This document shows, piece after piece, positions 1 to 6,582 of a stretch of DNA of 11,233 nt. The translations under genes and the position numbers were made by a program. Origin of the DNA: Clostridiaceae bacterium. Lineage in GTDB: Bacteria > Bacillota > Clostridia > Acetivibrionales > DUMC01. The notes beneath the pieces are model-generated. The model searched no databases, was not told the origin of the DNA, and was given only the letters and a program-made list of their open reading frames with translations. How positions within the stretch are numbered: the first letter of the stretch is position 1; each line of letters starts with the position of its first letter. The stretch lies in NCBI GenBank assembly GCA_012512865.1, contig JAAZDH010000347.1:1-11233 (forward strand), given 5' to 3'.

Positions 1-329
1 ATATATTAAATATCGTTAAAGACAACGGATATACAAAGTCTTCCTTCTCAAGGCTTACTAATATTTCAAGACCGACTTTAGATAAATTAATCAAAGGTGA
101 AGTTGATAGCCTTACCACATTTAAAACTCATATTCAAAAGATTTTGGGAAGCCAGAACATGAATGGGGAACAACTACTAAACTATGTTCCAAGGGACAAG
201 ACGAAAAAGGAACTTATTTTTGCGATGTCTGATAATGCTCCAGAAAATCATACCCTGAGACCTAATGCTCAAGAAATGTTCGGTATTTTAGAAGACATAG
301 TCCATATGTGCGGACTGTATTATAATTAA
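1..329 (+). CDS. XRE-type helix-turn-helix protein (5' end missing)
   Basis: The reading frame is open from the first complete codon at position 3 to the TAA at 327-329, giving 109 visible residues; the true start lies outside the window. The TTG at 144 is internal, because the frame upstream of it reads as good protein. The visible N-terminal part resembles a Cro/C1-type HTH: 'SSFSRLT', then the recognition-helix-like 'ISRPTLDKLIKGE', then 'TTFKTHIQKIL'. The C-terminal 60 residues are acidic and end in GLYYN; I do not recognise a domain there. The stop is 13 nt before the ATG of the ImmA-like gene, so the two are probably co-transcribed. By analogy with ImmR/ImmA of ICEBs1 and with predicted Xre-COG2856 toxin-antitoxin pairs, this would be the DNA-binding repressor or antitoxin and the likely target of the protease. 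That role is inferred. Confidence 0.75.
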   Translation, partial: ILNIVKDNGYTKSSFSRLTNISRPTLDKLIKGEVDSLTTFKTHIQKILGSQNMNGEQLLNYVPRDKTKKELIFAMSDNAPENHTLRPNAQEMFGILEDIVHMCGLYYN

Positions 330-342
330 GAAGGTGCAAGTT

Positions 343-1137
343 ATGTCGGAATTAATAACGAGTAAAAACCTTGAACAGGTTATTGAAAAAAACAAACTTA
401 TAAAAGATGATATATTAAGACTAACAAATGATTTTACAGTCCGGTATAATAAGTCGGGAGTAACGGGGCAGGATAAGCTATCTTTTTCCGTATTAAAAGA
501 GAATCATTTAATCCAGATTCCTATTGATGATGAGTATTGGGGTGGTGCTATTATTGCAAAGGGAAATAGCAAAATACCGGTTATCAATACAGCCCAGCCC
601 CGTATCTATCAATATTTCGTGGCATGGCATGAAACATATCATTTGTTCTATGACCTCAATTTAAGGGATGATACCCATAATATTGCCGTTGATATGGATT
701 TAAATGAGAGAAAAGCAGATTATTTTGCTGCAAAAATGATTTTTGGTAATGTGTACGATTACTACTATTCATTAGATGATGAAGATTTTATTGATAGAGT
801 CATAAAATGCATGGATGTATATAAGGCACCATATAAAGCAGTACTGATAGAACTATTTGAAGATGCTGCTGCAAAATATAATGATTTGGATTTAAAAGAA
901 AAAATTCTTAAGCATTTTGATAATAAGCCTGAGAACATAGAGCAAAAATTTATAGATTTGGAACTGGACGCAGAGTTAGTGAAACCCTCCTACATTGTGA
1001 GTTTGGGAGGATTAGAGAAAAAAATACAAAATGCTATGAAAGAAAATCCAGATGTTTCCTATCATAAAGATAACTACCAATTTCTACTTATGCTAAAGAA
1101 TAGAATCAAAAAAGAAGCGGAGGGGCTTGCCAAATGA
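343..1137 (+). CDS. ImmA/IrrE-like zinc metallopeptidase (COG2856-type)
   Basis: The protein has 264 residues from ATG 343. I prefer this start to the GTG at 334 because AAGGTG (331-336) sits 6 nt before the ATG, and the GTG lies inside that ribosome binding site. The zinc-binding motif HETYH is at residues 96-100, in the context VAWHETYHLFYDL. A downstream NERKADYFAAKMI segment (about 121-133) supplies the expected third ligand, Glu122. This HExxH plus E..A..FA arrangement is typical of ImmA/IrrE peptidases, which cleave partner HTH repressors. The C-terminal 130 residues are helical and Lys/Glu-rich with no recognised domain; they could sense a signal or bind the partner. No signal peptide or membrane segment is seen, so it is cytoplasmic. 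The stop overlaps the next start as ATGA, suggesting translational coupling with the PIN-like gene. The exact substrate and trigger are unknown. Confidence 0.85.
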   Translation: MSELITSKNLEQVIEKNKLIKDDILRLTNDFTVRYNKSGVTGQDKLSFSVLKENHLIQIPIDDEYWGGAIIAKGNSKIPVINTAQPRIYQYFVAWHETYHLFYDLNLRDDTHNIAVDMDLNERKADYFAAKMIFGNVYDYYYSLDDEDFIDRVIKCMDVYKAPYKAVLIELFEDAAAKYNDLDLKEKILKHFDNKPENIEQKFIDLELDAELVKPSYIVSLGGLEKKIQNAMKENPDVSYHKDNYQFLLMLKNRIKKEAEGLAK

Positions 1138-2003
1138 AAGGGGAAGATATTAATCACTTGAAAAGATATCTTTCTATGGGCATGTCTCTCAAAGTTTGTA
1201 TCTTGGATAATAATTCTGTGGAATTTTTGACTTGGGTACGTGGGAGCATTAGCCCTGAAAAGATATTTAGGCAGTATGATATGATTTTCATTCCCAAATG
1301 GGTTTGGACCGAGGTTTGTGATAGTCAAAATAGAAAAAGTTACATAAATGATTTAAAGCATTATTCGAAGGTTCAAATTATAGATGAAGTTGATTATTTA
1401 ACATTGGTAGATTACTAAGAAGCAGAATTATACTATCTGTTCCTGTACTGCTGTTCCAATGTGGGTAGGCTTGTTAGTTTTATTAAGAAAAATATCTTAA
1501 AAAATAGGCCTGTGGAGGATTTAGACCCTTATGAGGAATGGCTTGGCGTATTTTATAAAGAAGGGCTAGACCAAAAGAAACTTTCAAATGACAGGGTTCA
1601 AAGGAAAAATGCAGGAGAGATATCCATTTCTGTTTTAAGCTATATCCTTTCCTATTATTACAGTGAAAGTATTTATAGTATTACTATATTTAGTAATGAC
1701 AGGGATACATATGAATTTGTTTCTAAGGCTGGAGAAATGCTTTTTAAAGATGAGCGCTTTAAAGGCAGAAGCAATACTTCTATAACTTTCAAATCAAATG
1801 ATTTTTTAATTTATGAATGGACAAGGCTTGGGTATATAGATGAGCAAAATATTAATACTTTTGTAGACAGTTACAGGCAAACGAGAAGAATGAAATTCAC
1901 GAGAAAAATGCAAGATAATTCAATTGGAGAACAAGATAAATTGATAGATAATGCAGCATTTTTAGAGATATTAAAGGACAGCACAATATATTTAATCTTT
2001 TGA
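1134..2003 (+). pseudogene. PIN-like nuclease gene interrupted by an in-frame TAA
   Basis: The ATG at 1134 overlaps the metallopeptidase stop (ATGA) and has a strong GGAGGGG site at 1119-1125. Translation runs 94 codons to TAA at 1416-1418. The same frame then stays open to TGA at 2001-2003, so without that codon the product would be about 289 residues. Both halves carry parts of one PIN-like fold. The N-terminal half has a first-strand acidic motif (VCILDNNS, Asp25) and IFIPKWVWTEVCDS (Glu60, Asp63). The C-terminal half has AGEISIS (about Glu162) and TIFSNDRDTYEF (about Asp189 and Asp191). The acidic residues that would bind metal are therefore split between the halves. The only start for the second half is a GTG at 1461 with no ribosome binding site, so a designed two-protein form looks unlikely. 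PIN proteins are usually RNases and common toxins. I infer a toxin or effector inactivated by nonsense mutation; a sequencing error is the alternative. Confidence 0.7.
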
Positions 2004-2025
2004 ATATACGGGTGAATATACGGGG
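2002..2025. repeat. 12-bp tandem duplication at the end of the PIN-like gene
   Basis: GAATATACGGGT is followed directly by GAATATACGGGG, two copies differing at the last base. The first copy overlaps the TGA stop of the PIN-like gene. It is one of several short tandem duplications in the intergenic stretches of this window. Confidence 0.85.
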
Positions 2026-2035
2026 CTATAGTAAA

Positions 2036-2071
2036 AAGGTTTTAGCAGTTTATTATTTCAATTAAAACCTT
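2036..2071 (-). terminator. Possible intrinsic terminator between convergent genes
   Basis: A perfect 9-bp inverted repeat, AAGGTTTTA (2036-2044) and TAAAACCTT (2063-2071), encloses an 18-nt loop. On the minus strand the stem is followed by a short T run (CCTTTTTAC), as expected for a terminator of the acetyltransferase transcript. On the plus strand no T run follows, so it would work poorly for the cassette on that side. The stem is AT-rich and the loop long, so confidence is moderate. Confidence 0.45.
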
Positions 2072-2082
2072 ATGCACGGGGT

Positions 2083-2613
2083 TTAACCGGGAAAATACTC
2101 CTTTACCATCAGCACCCTGGTGTAGCCCCTATCCTTCGTGGTGGAGTCCACGTAAAAGCCCATGTTGTAGTAAAAGCATATAAGTTCCCTATACCGGGAT
2201 GCCGTGTGGAGATAGACCTTTTTGATTCCCCTTGATACCAGCTGCTTATCCGCGTGGTTTAGCAGCGCCTTGCCAATTCCATTATTCTGGTATTCGGGTA
2301 ATACCCCGAACCGCGTAATAAAGGCGGTATTGTCCGGCTTTATCTCGACGCGTATCGTACCTGCCGGGACGCCCCTGAAACTGGCTATAAAAACTTCCTT
2401 TGTCCTTATATCGTTCTTTATGTCTTTGATAGTTTCCGTGAGGGCATTTATTTTCTCCGTTATACCGGCATCTTTTACATACTTCTTGAAAGCCGCCCTA
2501 ACTATTTCCTGTATTATTTTTGCATCTCCCGGTTCAGCTTTTTTAATTTTTATTTGGTCACAAGCACCTGTAACATCCATATATATTATCACCATTAAAC
2601 TTGTTTTTTCCAT
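2083..2613 (-). CDS. GNAT-family N-acetyltransferase
   Basis: The product is 176 residues from ATG 2613; an alternative ATG at 2580 gives 165 residues and is closer to the usual GNAT N-terminus, which would start just before IKIKKAEPGD. Neither start has a strong ribosome binding site. The fold reads in order: strand 1 with the first helix, a central ASFRGVPAGTIRVEI strand pair, then motif A with the acetyl-CoA loop (VLPEYQNNGIGKALL, fitting the Q/RxxGxG/A rule), and motif B (CFYYNMGFYVDS). These define an acetyl-CoA-dependent acyltransferase but not its substrate. It lies on the arg strand, 230 bp after argF, as the last gene before a convergent terminator. Because argJ is absent from the cluster, a role as glutamate N-acetyltransferase is worth considering, but nothing in the sequence specifically indicates it. 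A generic small-molecule or protein acetyltransferase is equally likely. Confidence 0.85.
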   Translation of the reverse strand: MEKTSLMVIIYMDVTGACDQIKIKKAEPGDAKIIQEIVRAAFKKYVKDAGITEKINALTETIKDIKNDIRTKEVFIASFRGVPAGTIRVEIKPDNTAFITRFGVLPEYQNNGIGKALLNHADKQLVSRGIKKVYLHTASRYRELICFYYNMGFYVDSTTKDRGYTRVLMVKEYFPG

Positions 2614-2843
2614 TACCTATTGTGTATGCACATTCATGACATACCGCCTTTTGATGACATACAGTGCCACTACGCGCTCCTGCAATTCATGCGGTATACA
2701 GCCCATGTCACTGCTATACGCATGTCATAGATTTTCTATGTAAAGCATATACGAAGCATGATAATGCACACGCAAAATAAAACAAAACAACTTATACCGG
2801 TATCAAGAGCGTCCAAAATGCTCCTACTGTTAGACTCCTACCG

Positions 2844-3779
2844 CTAGACCGGATCCTTAAAATCTCCCATTAGCTTGAGCATGATGGCTTTTTGTACGTG
2901 CAGCCGGTTTTCAGCCTCGTCGAACACCACCGAATTAGGGCCGTCGATAACACCTTCCGTCACCTCGTAATCCCTGTATGCCGGCAGGCAGTGCAGGAAA
3001 AGGGCATCTTTTTTAGCAAGGGAGAATAGTTCCTCGTTAACCTGGTAAGGTTTGAAAACTTTTAGTCTTTCTTGCTTCTCCGATTCCTGTCCCATGCTGA
3101 CCCATGTATCGGTATACACGGCATCCGCGTCTTTTATTGCTTCGGCAGGGTTGTTTGTCAATACTATGCTTGAACCGGACAGGGCCGCATCAGTCTTTGC
3201 CTCCTCTATTACCGGGGAGTCACATTCAAAACCTTTTGGGGTTGCCACGGATATATCGACGCCTGTCTTTGCACACCCGTGAAGCAAGGAGTTGGCTACG
3301 TTATTTCCATCCCCGATATAGGCCAGTTTTAATCCTTTTAAACAGCCCTTCATTTCTTTTATTGTGAATAAATCCGCAAGCACCTGGCAGGGATGCATAA
3401 GGTCGGTAAGACCGTTTATCACGGGTATGCTGCCGTATTCGGCCAAATCTATTACATCCTTGTGGCTGAATGTTCTAATCATTATTCCATCGAGATACCT
3501 TGACAGGACCCGCGCGGTATCCTGGATGGATTCCCCCCGGCCCAGCTGGATGTCGTTTGAGCTTAAGAAAATCGAATACCCTCCAAGCTGGTACATGCCG
3601 ACCTCAAATGAAACACGTGTCCTGGTGGATGATTTTGTAAAAATCATGCCAAGGATTTTACCCTTTAAATAATGATGCTCTTTTCCTTCCTTCAAGTATT
3701 TTTTCAGCCTTGCTGAAAGCTCAAATATTTCGTTTATCTCGTCAACAGAAAGGTCATGAATGCTAATAAAATGCTTCAC
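2844..3779 (-). CDS. argF: Ornithine carbamoyltransferase
   Basis: This enzyme joins ornithine and carbamoyl phosphate to give citrulline and phosphate. At 311 residues it has the normal family length, and all signature motifs are present. The carbamoyl-phosphate loop SSTRTR is at residues 50-55 and the NDIQLGRGES segment at about 75-84. HPCQ is at 129-132, the ornithine-binding SMG loop (DTWVSMG) at 224-230, and HCLPA with the catalytic Cys at 263-267. The SMG loop and the HPCQ context separate it from aspartate carbamoyltransferase. The start is GTG at 3779: the ATG two bases upstream is followed at once by TGA, and a GGGGGGTG ribosome binding site lies 5 nt before the GTG. It is the last recognisable arginine gene of the cluster, 214 bp after argD. 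Carbamoyl-phosphate synthase genes, which accompany argF in some clostridia, are not in the window. Confidence 0.97.
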   Translation of the reverse strand: MKHFISIHDLSVDEINEIFELSARLKKYLKEGKEHHYLKGKILGMIFTKSSTRTRVSFEVGMYQLGGYSIFLSSNDIQLGRGESIQDTARVLSRYLDGIMIRTFSHKDVIDLAEYGSIPVINGLTDLMHPCQVLADLFTIKEMKGCLKGLKLAYIGDGNNVANSLLHGCAKTGVDISVATPKGFECDSPVIEEAKTDAALSGSSIVLTNNPAEAIKDADAVYTDTWVSMGQESEKQERLKVFKPYQVNEELFSLAKKDALFLHCLPAYRDYEVTEGVIDGPNSVVFDEAENRLHVQKAIMLKLMGDFKDPV

Positions 3780-3857
3780 ATAAACACCCCCCGAAATTTC
3801 GCACCGGCATTAATAAATGCTTTCTGAGAATTTTCGCGCGTTAAGCCCGTTTACTTA

Positions 3858-3887
3858 TTTTACTTCTATGTGTTTTACTTCTATGTG
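3858..3887. repeat. Perfect 15-bp tandem duplication, argD-argF gap
   Basis: TTTTACTTCTATGTG occurs twice with no spacer (3858-3872 and 3873-3887). It lies in the transcribed gap between argD and argF; on the transcript strand the unit reads CACATAGAAGTAAAA. It is non-coding as far as I can see. Confidence 0.95.
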
Positions 3888-3919
3888 TGTCCTGGATATT
3901 TATCTTATATGTTTATTCA

Positions 3920-3970
3920 ATGCTTACTATGCTTTTGCTTCTTCTTATGCTTATACCTATGCCTGTGCTT
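3920..3970. repeat. Degenerate 6-bp periodic array, argD-argF gap
   Basis: About eight hexamers related to ATGCTT run in register, with one 3-nt insertion after the first: ATGCTT, ATGCTT, TTGCTT, CTTCTT, ATGCTT, ATACCT, ATGCCT, GTGCTT. On the transcript strand the unit is AAGCAT-like. The pattern fades toward the argD stop at 3994. With the 15-bp duplication nearby it makes up much of the 214-bp gap. Confidence 0.75.
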
Positions 3971-3993
3971 TTACACTTATTTTACCTCTATGC

Positions 3994-5196
3994 CTATTCT
4001 GTGAATTCCGCCAGCACCCCGTCCAGCATTCCCACCATTTGGTCGATATCATCTTTCGTGATTATTAAAGGCGGAAGTATCCTGATTACATTCGTACCCA
4101 CGTTTCCAACCAGGTATTTCTTTTCAAAGCACCTGTTCTTTATTTCAACCGCCTTGTCAATGGATAGCTCGATTCCTATCATCAGGCCTTTGCCCCTGAC
4201 TTCTTTTATAAAACCATATTTGCCGGCCAGCTCTCCCAGCCTTCCAATGAAGTAATCCCCCATTTTGCGGGAATTTTCAACCAAGCCTTCATTGAACAGC
4301 ACATCCATCACTGCCAGGCCTGCCGCGCATGCAAGGGGATTGCCCCCGAAGGTGGAGCCATGGTCGCCCTTTTCAAAAGCCTTTGCCACGAATTCCTTCG
4401 CCAGTAGCGCCCCTATAGGAAATCCTCCGCCCAGGCCCTTTGCCAGGGTGAATATATCGGGTTCCACGCCGTAATGTTCGTATGCGAATAGCTTACCGGT
4501 CCTTCCGAGCCCGCACTGGATTTCATCAAAAATCAACAGGATACCTTTTTCGTCGCATAATTTCCTCACACCACTGATATACTCCGCTGATGTGGGGTTA
4601 ACACCGCTTTCTCCCTGTATGGGCTCAATCAATATGGCACAGGTACTGTCATTTATCGCTTTTTCAAGGGCCTCCAGGTTGTTGATGGGTACTTTCGAAA
4701 AACGGGGAGTAAGGGGTGAGTAGGGCTCCTGGTACTTGTCCTGGCCCGTTGCTGCTATTGTTGCAAGGGTCCTGCCATGGAAGGATTTTTCAAGGGTGAT
4801 AATTTCGTATTTATCGGGATATCCCTTTTTCTTGAAGTAAATGCGGGCTAGCTTTATTGCTCCCTCGTTTGCTTCCGCACCACTGTTTGCAAAAAACACC
4901 CTGTCAGCACATGAACATTCCACGAGGACCTTGGCCAGCTTCGCTTGCTGCCCGATGTAATACAGGCTGGAGCAGTGGATAAATTTTGCGGCCTGCTCCT
5001 GGATTGCTTTTACCAGTTTCGGGTGCGAATGGCCAAGTGCACATACGGCTATCCCTGAAAGGAAATCGTAGTACATGTTTCCATCAATATCCCACAGGTT
5101 AACTCCTTTTCCGTGGCTAAAGCACACCGGCACTCTGTCTCCAAATGTATTCATGTAGTACTTTTTATCCATCTCGATTATTTCCTGAAGCGTCAT
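3994..5196 (-). CDS. argD: Acetylornithine aminotransferase
   Basis: This class-III PLP aminotransferase transfers an amino group from glutamate to N-acetylglutamate semialdehyde, giving N-acetylornithine. It has 400 residues, normal for ArgD. The phosphate-binding NSGAEAN is at 104-110 and FHGRT at 139-143. The cofactor aspartate is in IFDEIQCGLGRTG (Asp224), and the Schiff-base lysine is Lys253 in TLAKGLGGGFPIGA. THE substrate-entry ALGHSHPK segment is at 53-60. The ATG at 5196 is preceded by AAGGAG, 11 nt upstream. It follows argB by 43 bp in the same direction, so co-transcription is very likely. Related ornithine and GABA aminotransferases share these motifs; the arg context decides the assignment. 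Some ArgD enzymes also serve lysine biosynthesis as succinyl-diaminopimelate aminotransferases. Confidence 0.96.
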   Translation of the reverse strand: MTLQEIIEMDKKYYMNTFGDRVPVCFSHGKGVNLWDIDGNMYYDFLSGIAVCALGHSHPKLVKAIQEQAAKFIHCSSLYYIGQQAKLAKVLVECSCADRVFFANSGAEANEGAIKLARIYFKKKGYPDKYEIITLEKSFHGRTLATIAATGQDKYQEPYSPLTPRFSKVPINNLEALEKAINDSTCAILIEPIQGESGVNPTSAEYISGVRKLCDEKGILLIFDEIQCGLGRTGKLFAYEHYGVEPDIFTLAKGLGGGFPIGALLAKEFVAKAFEKGDHGSTFGGNPLACAAGLAVMDVLFNEGLVENSRKMGDYFIGRLGELAGKYGFIKEVRGKGLMIGIELSIDKAVEIKNRCFEKKYLVGNVGTNVIRILPPLIITKDDIDQMVGMLDGVLAEFTE

Positions 5197-5211
5197 AATC
5201 CATGCATCTCC

Positions 5212-5229
5212 TTGGTATAATTGGTATAA
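5212..5229. repeat. 9-bp tandem duplication next to the argD ribosome binding site
   Basis: TTGGTATAA occurs twice in a row. On the transcript strand this is TTATACCAA twice, and the last AA of the second copy begins the AAGGAG ribosome binding site of argD. It fills almost half of the 43-bp argB-argD gap. Confidence 0.9.
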
Positions 5230-5239
5230 ATACCCGTGT

Positions 5240-6115
5240 TCACGGTACTATCATTGTCCCGATGCCCGTATCGGTAAAAATCTCCAGCAGTATGCAGTGC
5301 GGCACCCTTCCGTCTATAATATGAGTCCTTTTTACGCCCCTGCCAATAGCATCAATACATCCCAGGACCTTGGGTATCATGCCGCCGTTTATCACCTTAT
5401 CATCTATCAGGTTGTTTGCTTCGTTAATTGTAAGCGTGCTTATTACGCTCTCCTTGTTATCCTCCCCGGTGATTTTTACTCCCTCAACGTCGGTAAGGAG
5501 TATGAGCTTTTCGGCTTGCAAAGCCGAGGCAATTTCCGCCGCTACAGTGTCGGCATTTATATTGTAGCTGTGGCCATCCTTCCCGATTCCCACCGGTGCT
5601 ATAACCGGGATGTATTCATCCGCTGCAAGGAGGTTGATCAGCTTTGTATTAATGGCCGTTATCCTGCCCACATAACCCAGGTCCGTTTCCCTCCCGTCTT
5701 TTTTCAATACAAGCTTTTCACATTCGATCAGGTTACCATCGAGACCGCTTAAGCCGATTGCCCTGGCCCCTTTCCTGTTCAGGAGGGATACGATCTCCTT
5801 GTTGGTTTTACCTATGAAAACCATCTGGGCAACTTCCATTATTTCGGCGGTGGTGACACGCAGGCCGTTTACAAATTGGCTTTTGATGCCAAGCTTTTCA
5901 AGGGTATGGGTGAGATCAGGGCCGCCGCCGTGTACCAGGACCGGGTTCATGCCCACGTATTTCAACAGGATTATATCTTCCATGACGAAATTTTTCAAGT
6001 CGTCGCTGATCATGGCATTACCGCCGTACTTGATAACGATGGTTTTGCCGTATAGCTTTTGTATGTATGGTAATGCCTCTACGAGAATCTCCGCTCTTTT
6101 TATTATTGCTTCCAT
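5240..6115 (-). CDS. argB: Acetylglutamate kinase, arginine-sensitive type
   Basis: ArgB phosphorylates N-acetylglutamate, the committed step toward ornithine. I choose ATG 6115 (291 residues) because GGGGGAT at 6123-6129 is its ribosome binding site. A longer reading from TTG at 6130 would overlap that site. Motifs of the amino-acid kinase fold are clear: VIKYGGNAM (Lys29, Gly31, Gly32), the nucleotide-loop HGGGP at 62-66, NGLRVT with the substrate-binding Arg86, and GKTNKEIV. Residues 1-23 (EAIIKRAEILVEALPYIQKLYGK) form the extra N-terminal helix found in arginine-inhibited kinases such as those of Thermotoga and Pseudomonas, so feedback inhibition by arginine is predicted. That form normally goes with the cyclic pathway that uses ArgJ, which makes the missing argJ notable. 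Confidence 0.96.
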   Translation of the reverse strand: MEAIIKRAEILVEALPYIQKLYGKTIVIKYGGNAMISDDLKNFVMEDIILLKYVGMNPVLVHGGGPDLTHTLEKLGIKSQFVNGLRVTTAEIMEVAQMVFIGKTNKEIVSLLNRKGARAIGLSGLDGNLIECEKLVLKKDGRETDLGYVGRITAINTKLINLLAADEYIPVIAPVGIGKDGHSYNINADTVAAEIASALQAEKLILLTDVEGVKITGEDNKESVISTLTINEANNLIDDKVINGGMIPKVLGCIDAIGRGVKRTHIIDGRVPHCILLEIFTDTGIGTMIVP

Positions 6116-6160
6116 CGCCTTATCCCCCAAACTATTACTTCTTTATTGTTTTTTACCATT

Positions 6161-6192
6161 GTTCCATGTTTTAATAGTTCCATGTTTTAATA
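6161..6192. repeat. Perfect 16-bp tandem duplication upstream of argB
   Basis: GTTCCATGTTTTAATA is present twice without spacer (6161-6176 and 6177-6192), about 45 bp upstream of the argB start. On the transcript strand the unit is TATTAAAACATGGAAC. Confidence 0.95.
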
Positions 6193-6304
6193 ATTGTTCT
6201 TTACCGTATATATTTTTGTTCAATTAATTTTCCTTGTTTTTATTAATTGTTACTTTGCTTTTATTTCCTACTATTTTTTATTCCTGCTTACTGCATTGTT
6301 ATTC

Positions 6305-6405
6305 AGTCCTGCAGTCCTGCCTGTAACCCTGCAAATCCTGCAGTCCTGTAATCCTGCAATCCCTATAATCTTGTAACCCTGCAACCCCTGCAGTCCTGCT
6401 CCTGC
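6305..6405. repeat. Degenerate 8-bp array in the argC-argB gap
   Basis: About twelve units related to AGTCCTGC or AATCCTGC follow one another: AGTCCTGC, AGTCCTGC, AACCCTGC, AAATCCTGC, AGTCCTGT, AATCCTGC, then more divergent copies, ending with AGTCCTGC TCCTGC. Units vary from 8 to 9 bp with one short partial unit. On the transcript strand the consensus is GCAGGAYT, so each copy contains an AGGA word like a ribosome binding site. Units are too short and spacerless for CRISPR. Confidence 0.85.
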
Positions 6406-6582
6406 AGATACCTTCCTGGCGCTTGTTGTTTATTCGTCTATTACCCATTGTTTCTTCTTCCCGGTTGTTTACTTCTAATTGCTTTCTTATTTTCACTTAT
6501 TTTCACATGATGCACGAATCAATTTTCCAAGCTTTAAAGTCAATGCCCCAACCTGTTTCCTGGCTTTTGTACTCCCGGTTTC

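Larger units (their letters stand above)
6116..6582. other. argC-argB gap where argJ is usually found; no convincing gene
   Basis: These 467 bp separate argC from argB on the transcript strand. Only short ORFs without ribosome binding sites occur; I see no remnant of ArgJ, neither its self-cleaving threonine region nor any long frame. The gap contains an 8-bp degenerate array (6305-6405), a 16-bp perfect duplication (6161-6192) and an AT-rich stretch between them. No clear promoter or terminator was found, so argB is most simply transcribed from the argC promoter. Confidence 0.7.

Noticed and set aside
334..336. GTG as start of the ImmA-like gene
   Set aside because: The GTG lies inside the AAGGTG ribosome binding site that serves the ATG at 343.
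1416..1418. Programmed stop-codon readthrough in the PIN-like gene
   Set aside because: The codon is TAA, the most efficient stop, followed by G, with no evident downstream structure or SECIS-like element. A nonsense mutation is simpler.
2222..2743. Plus-strand ORF opposite the GNAT gene, apparently with membrane segments
   Set aside because: It is a shadow of the acetyltransferase; hydrophobic residues come from the complementary codons.
2614..2843. Terminator or promoter between argF and the GNAT gene
   Set aside because: Only short inverted words such as ATACCGC/GCGGTAT and repeated TATGTCAT words are seen. No stem with T run and no well-spaced promoter.
6305..6405. CRISPR array
   Set aside because: Units are 8-9 bp, contiguous and degenerate, with no unique spacers and no cas genes.
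6299..6496. Minus-strand ORF of 65 codons in the argC-argB gap, a possible small protein or ArgJ remnant
   Set aside because: GTG start without ribosome binding site, C-terminal half is the 8-bp array in translation, and nothing resembles ArgJ.
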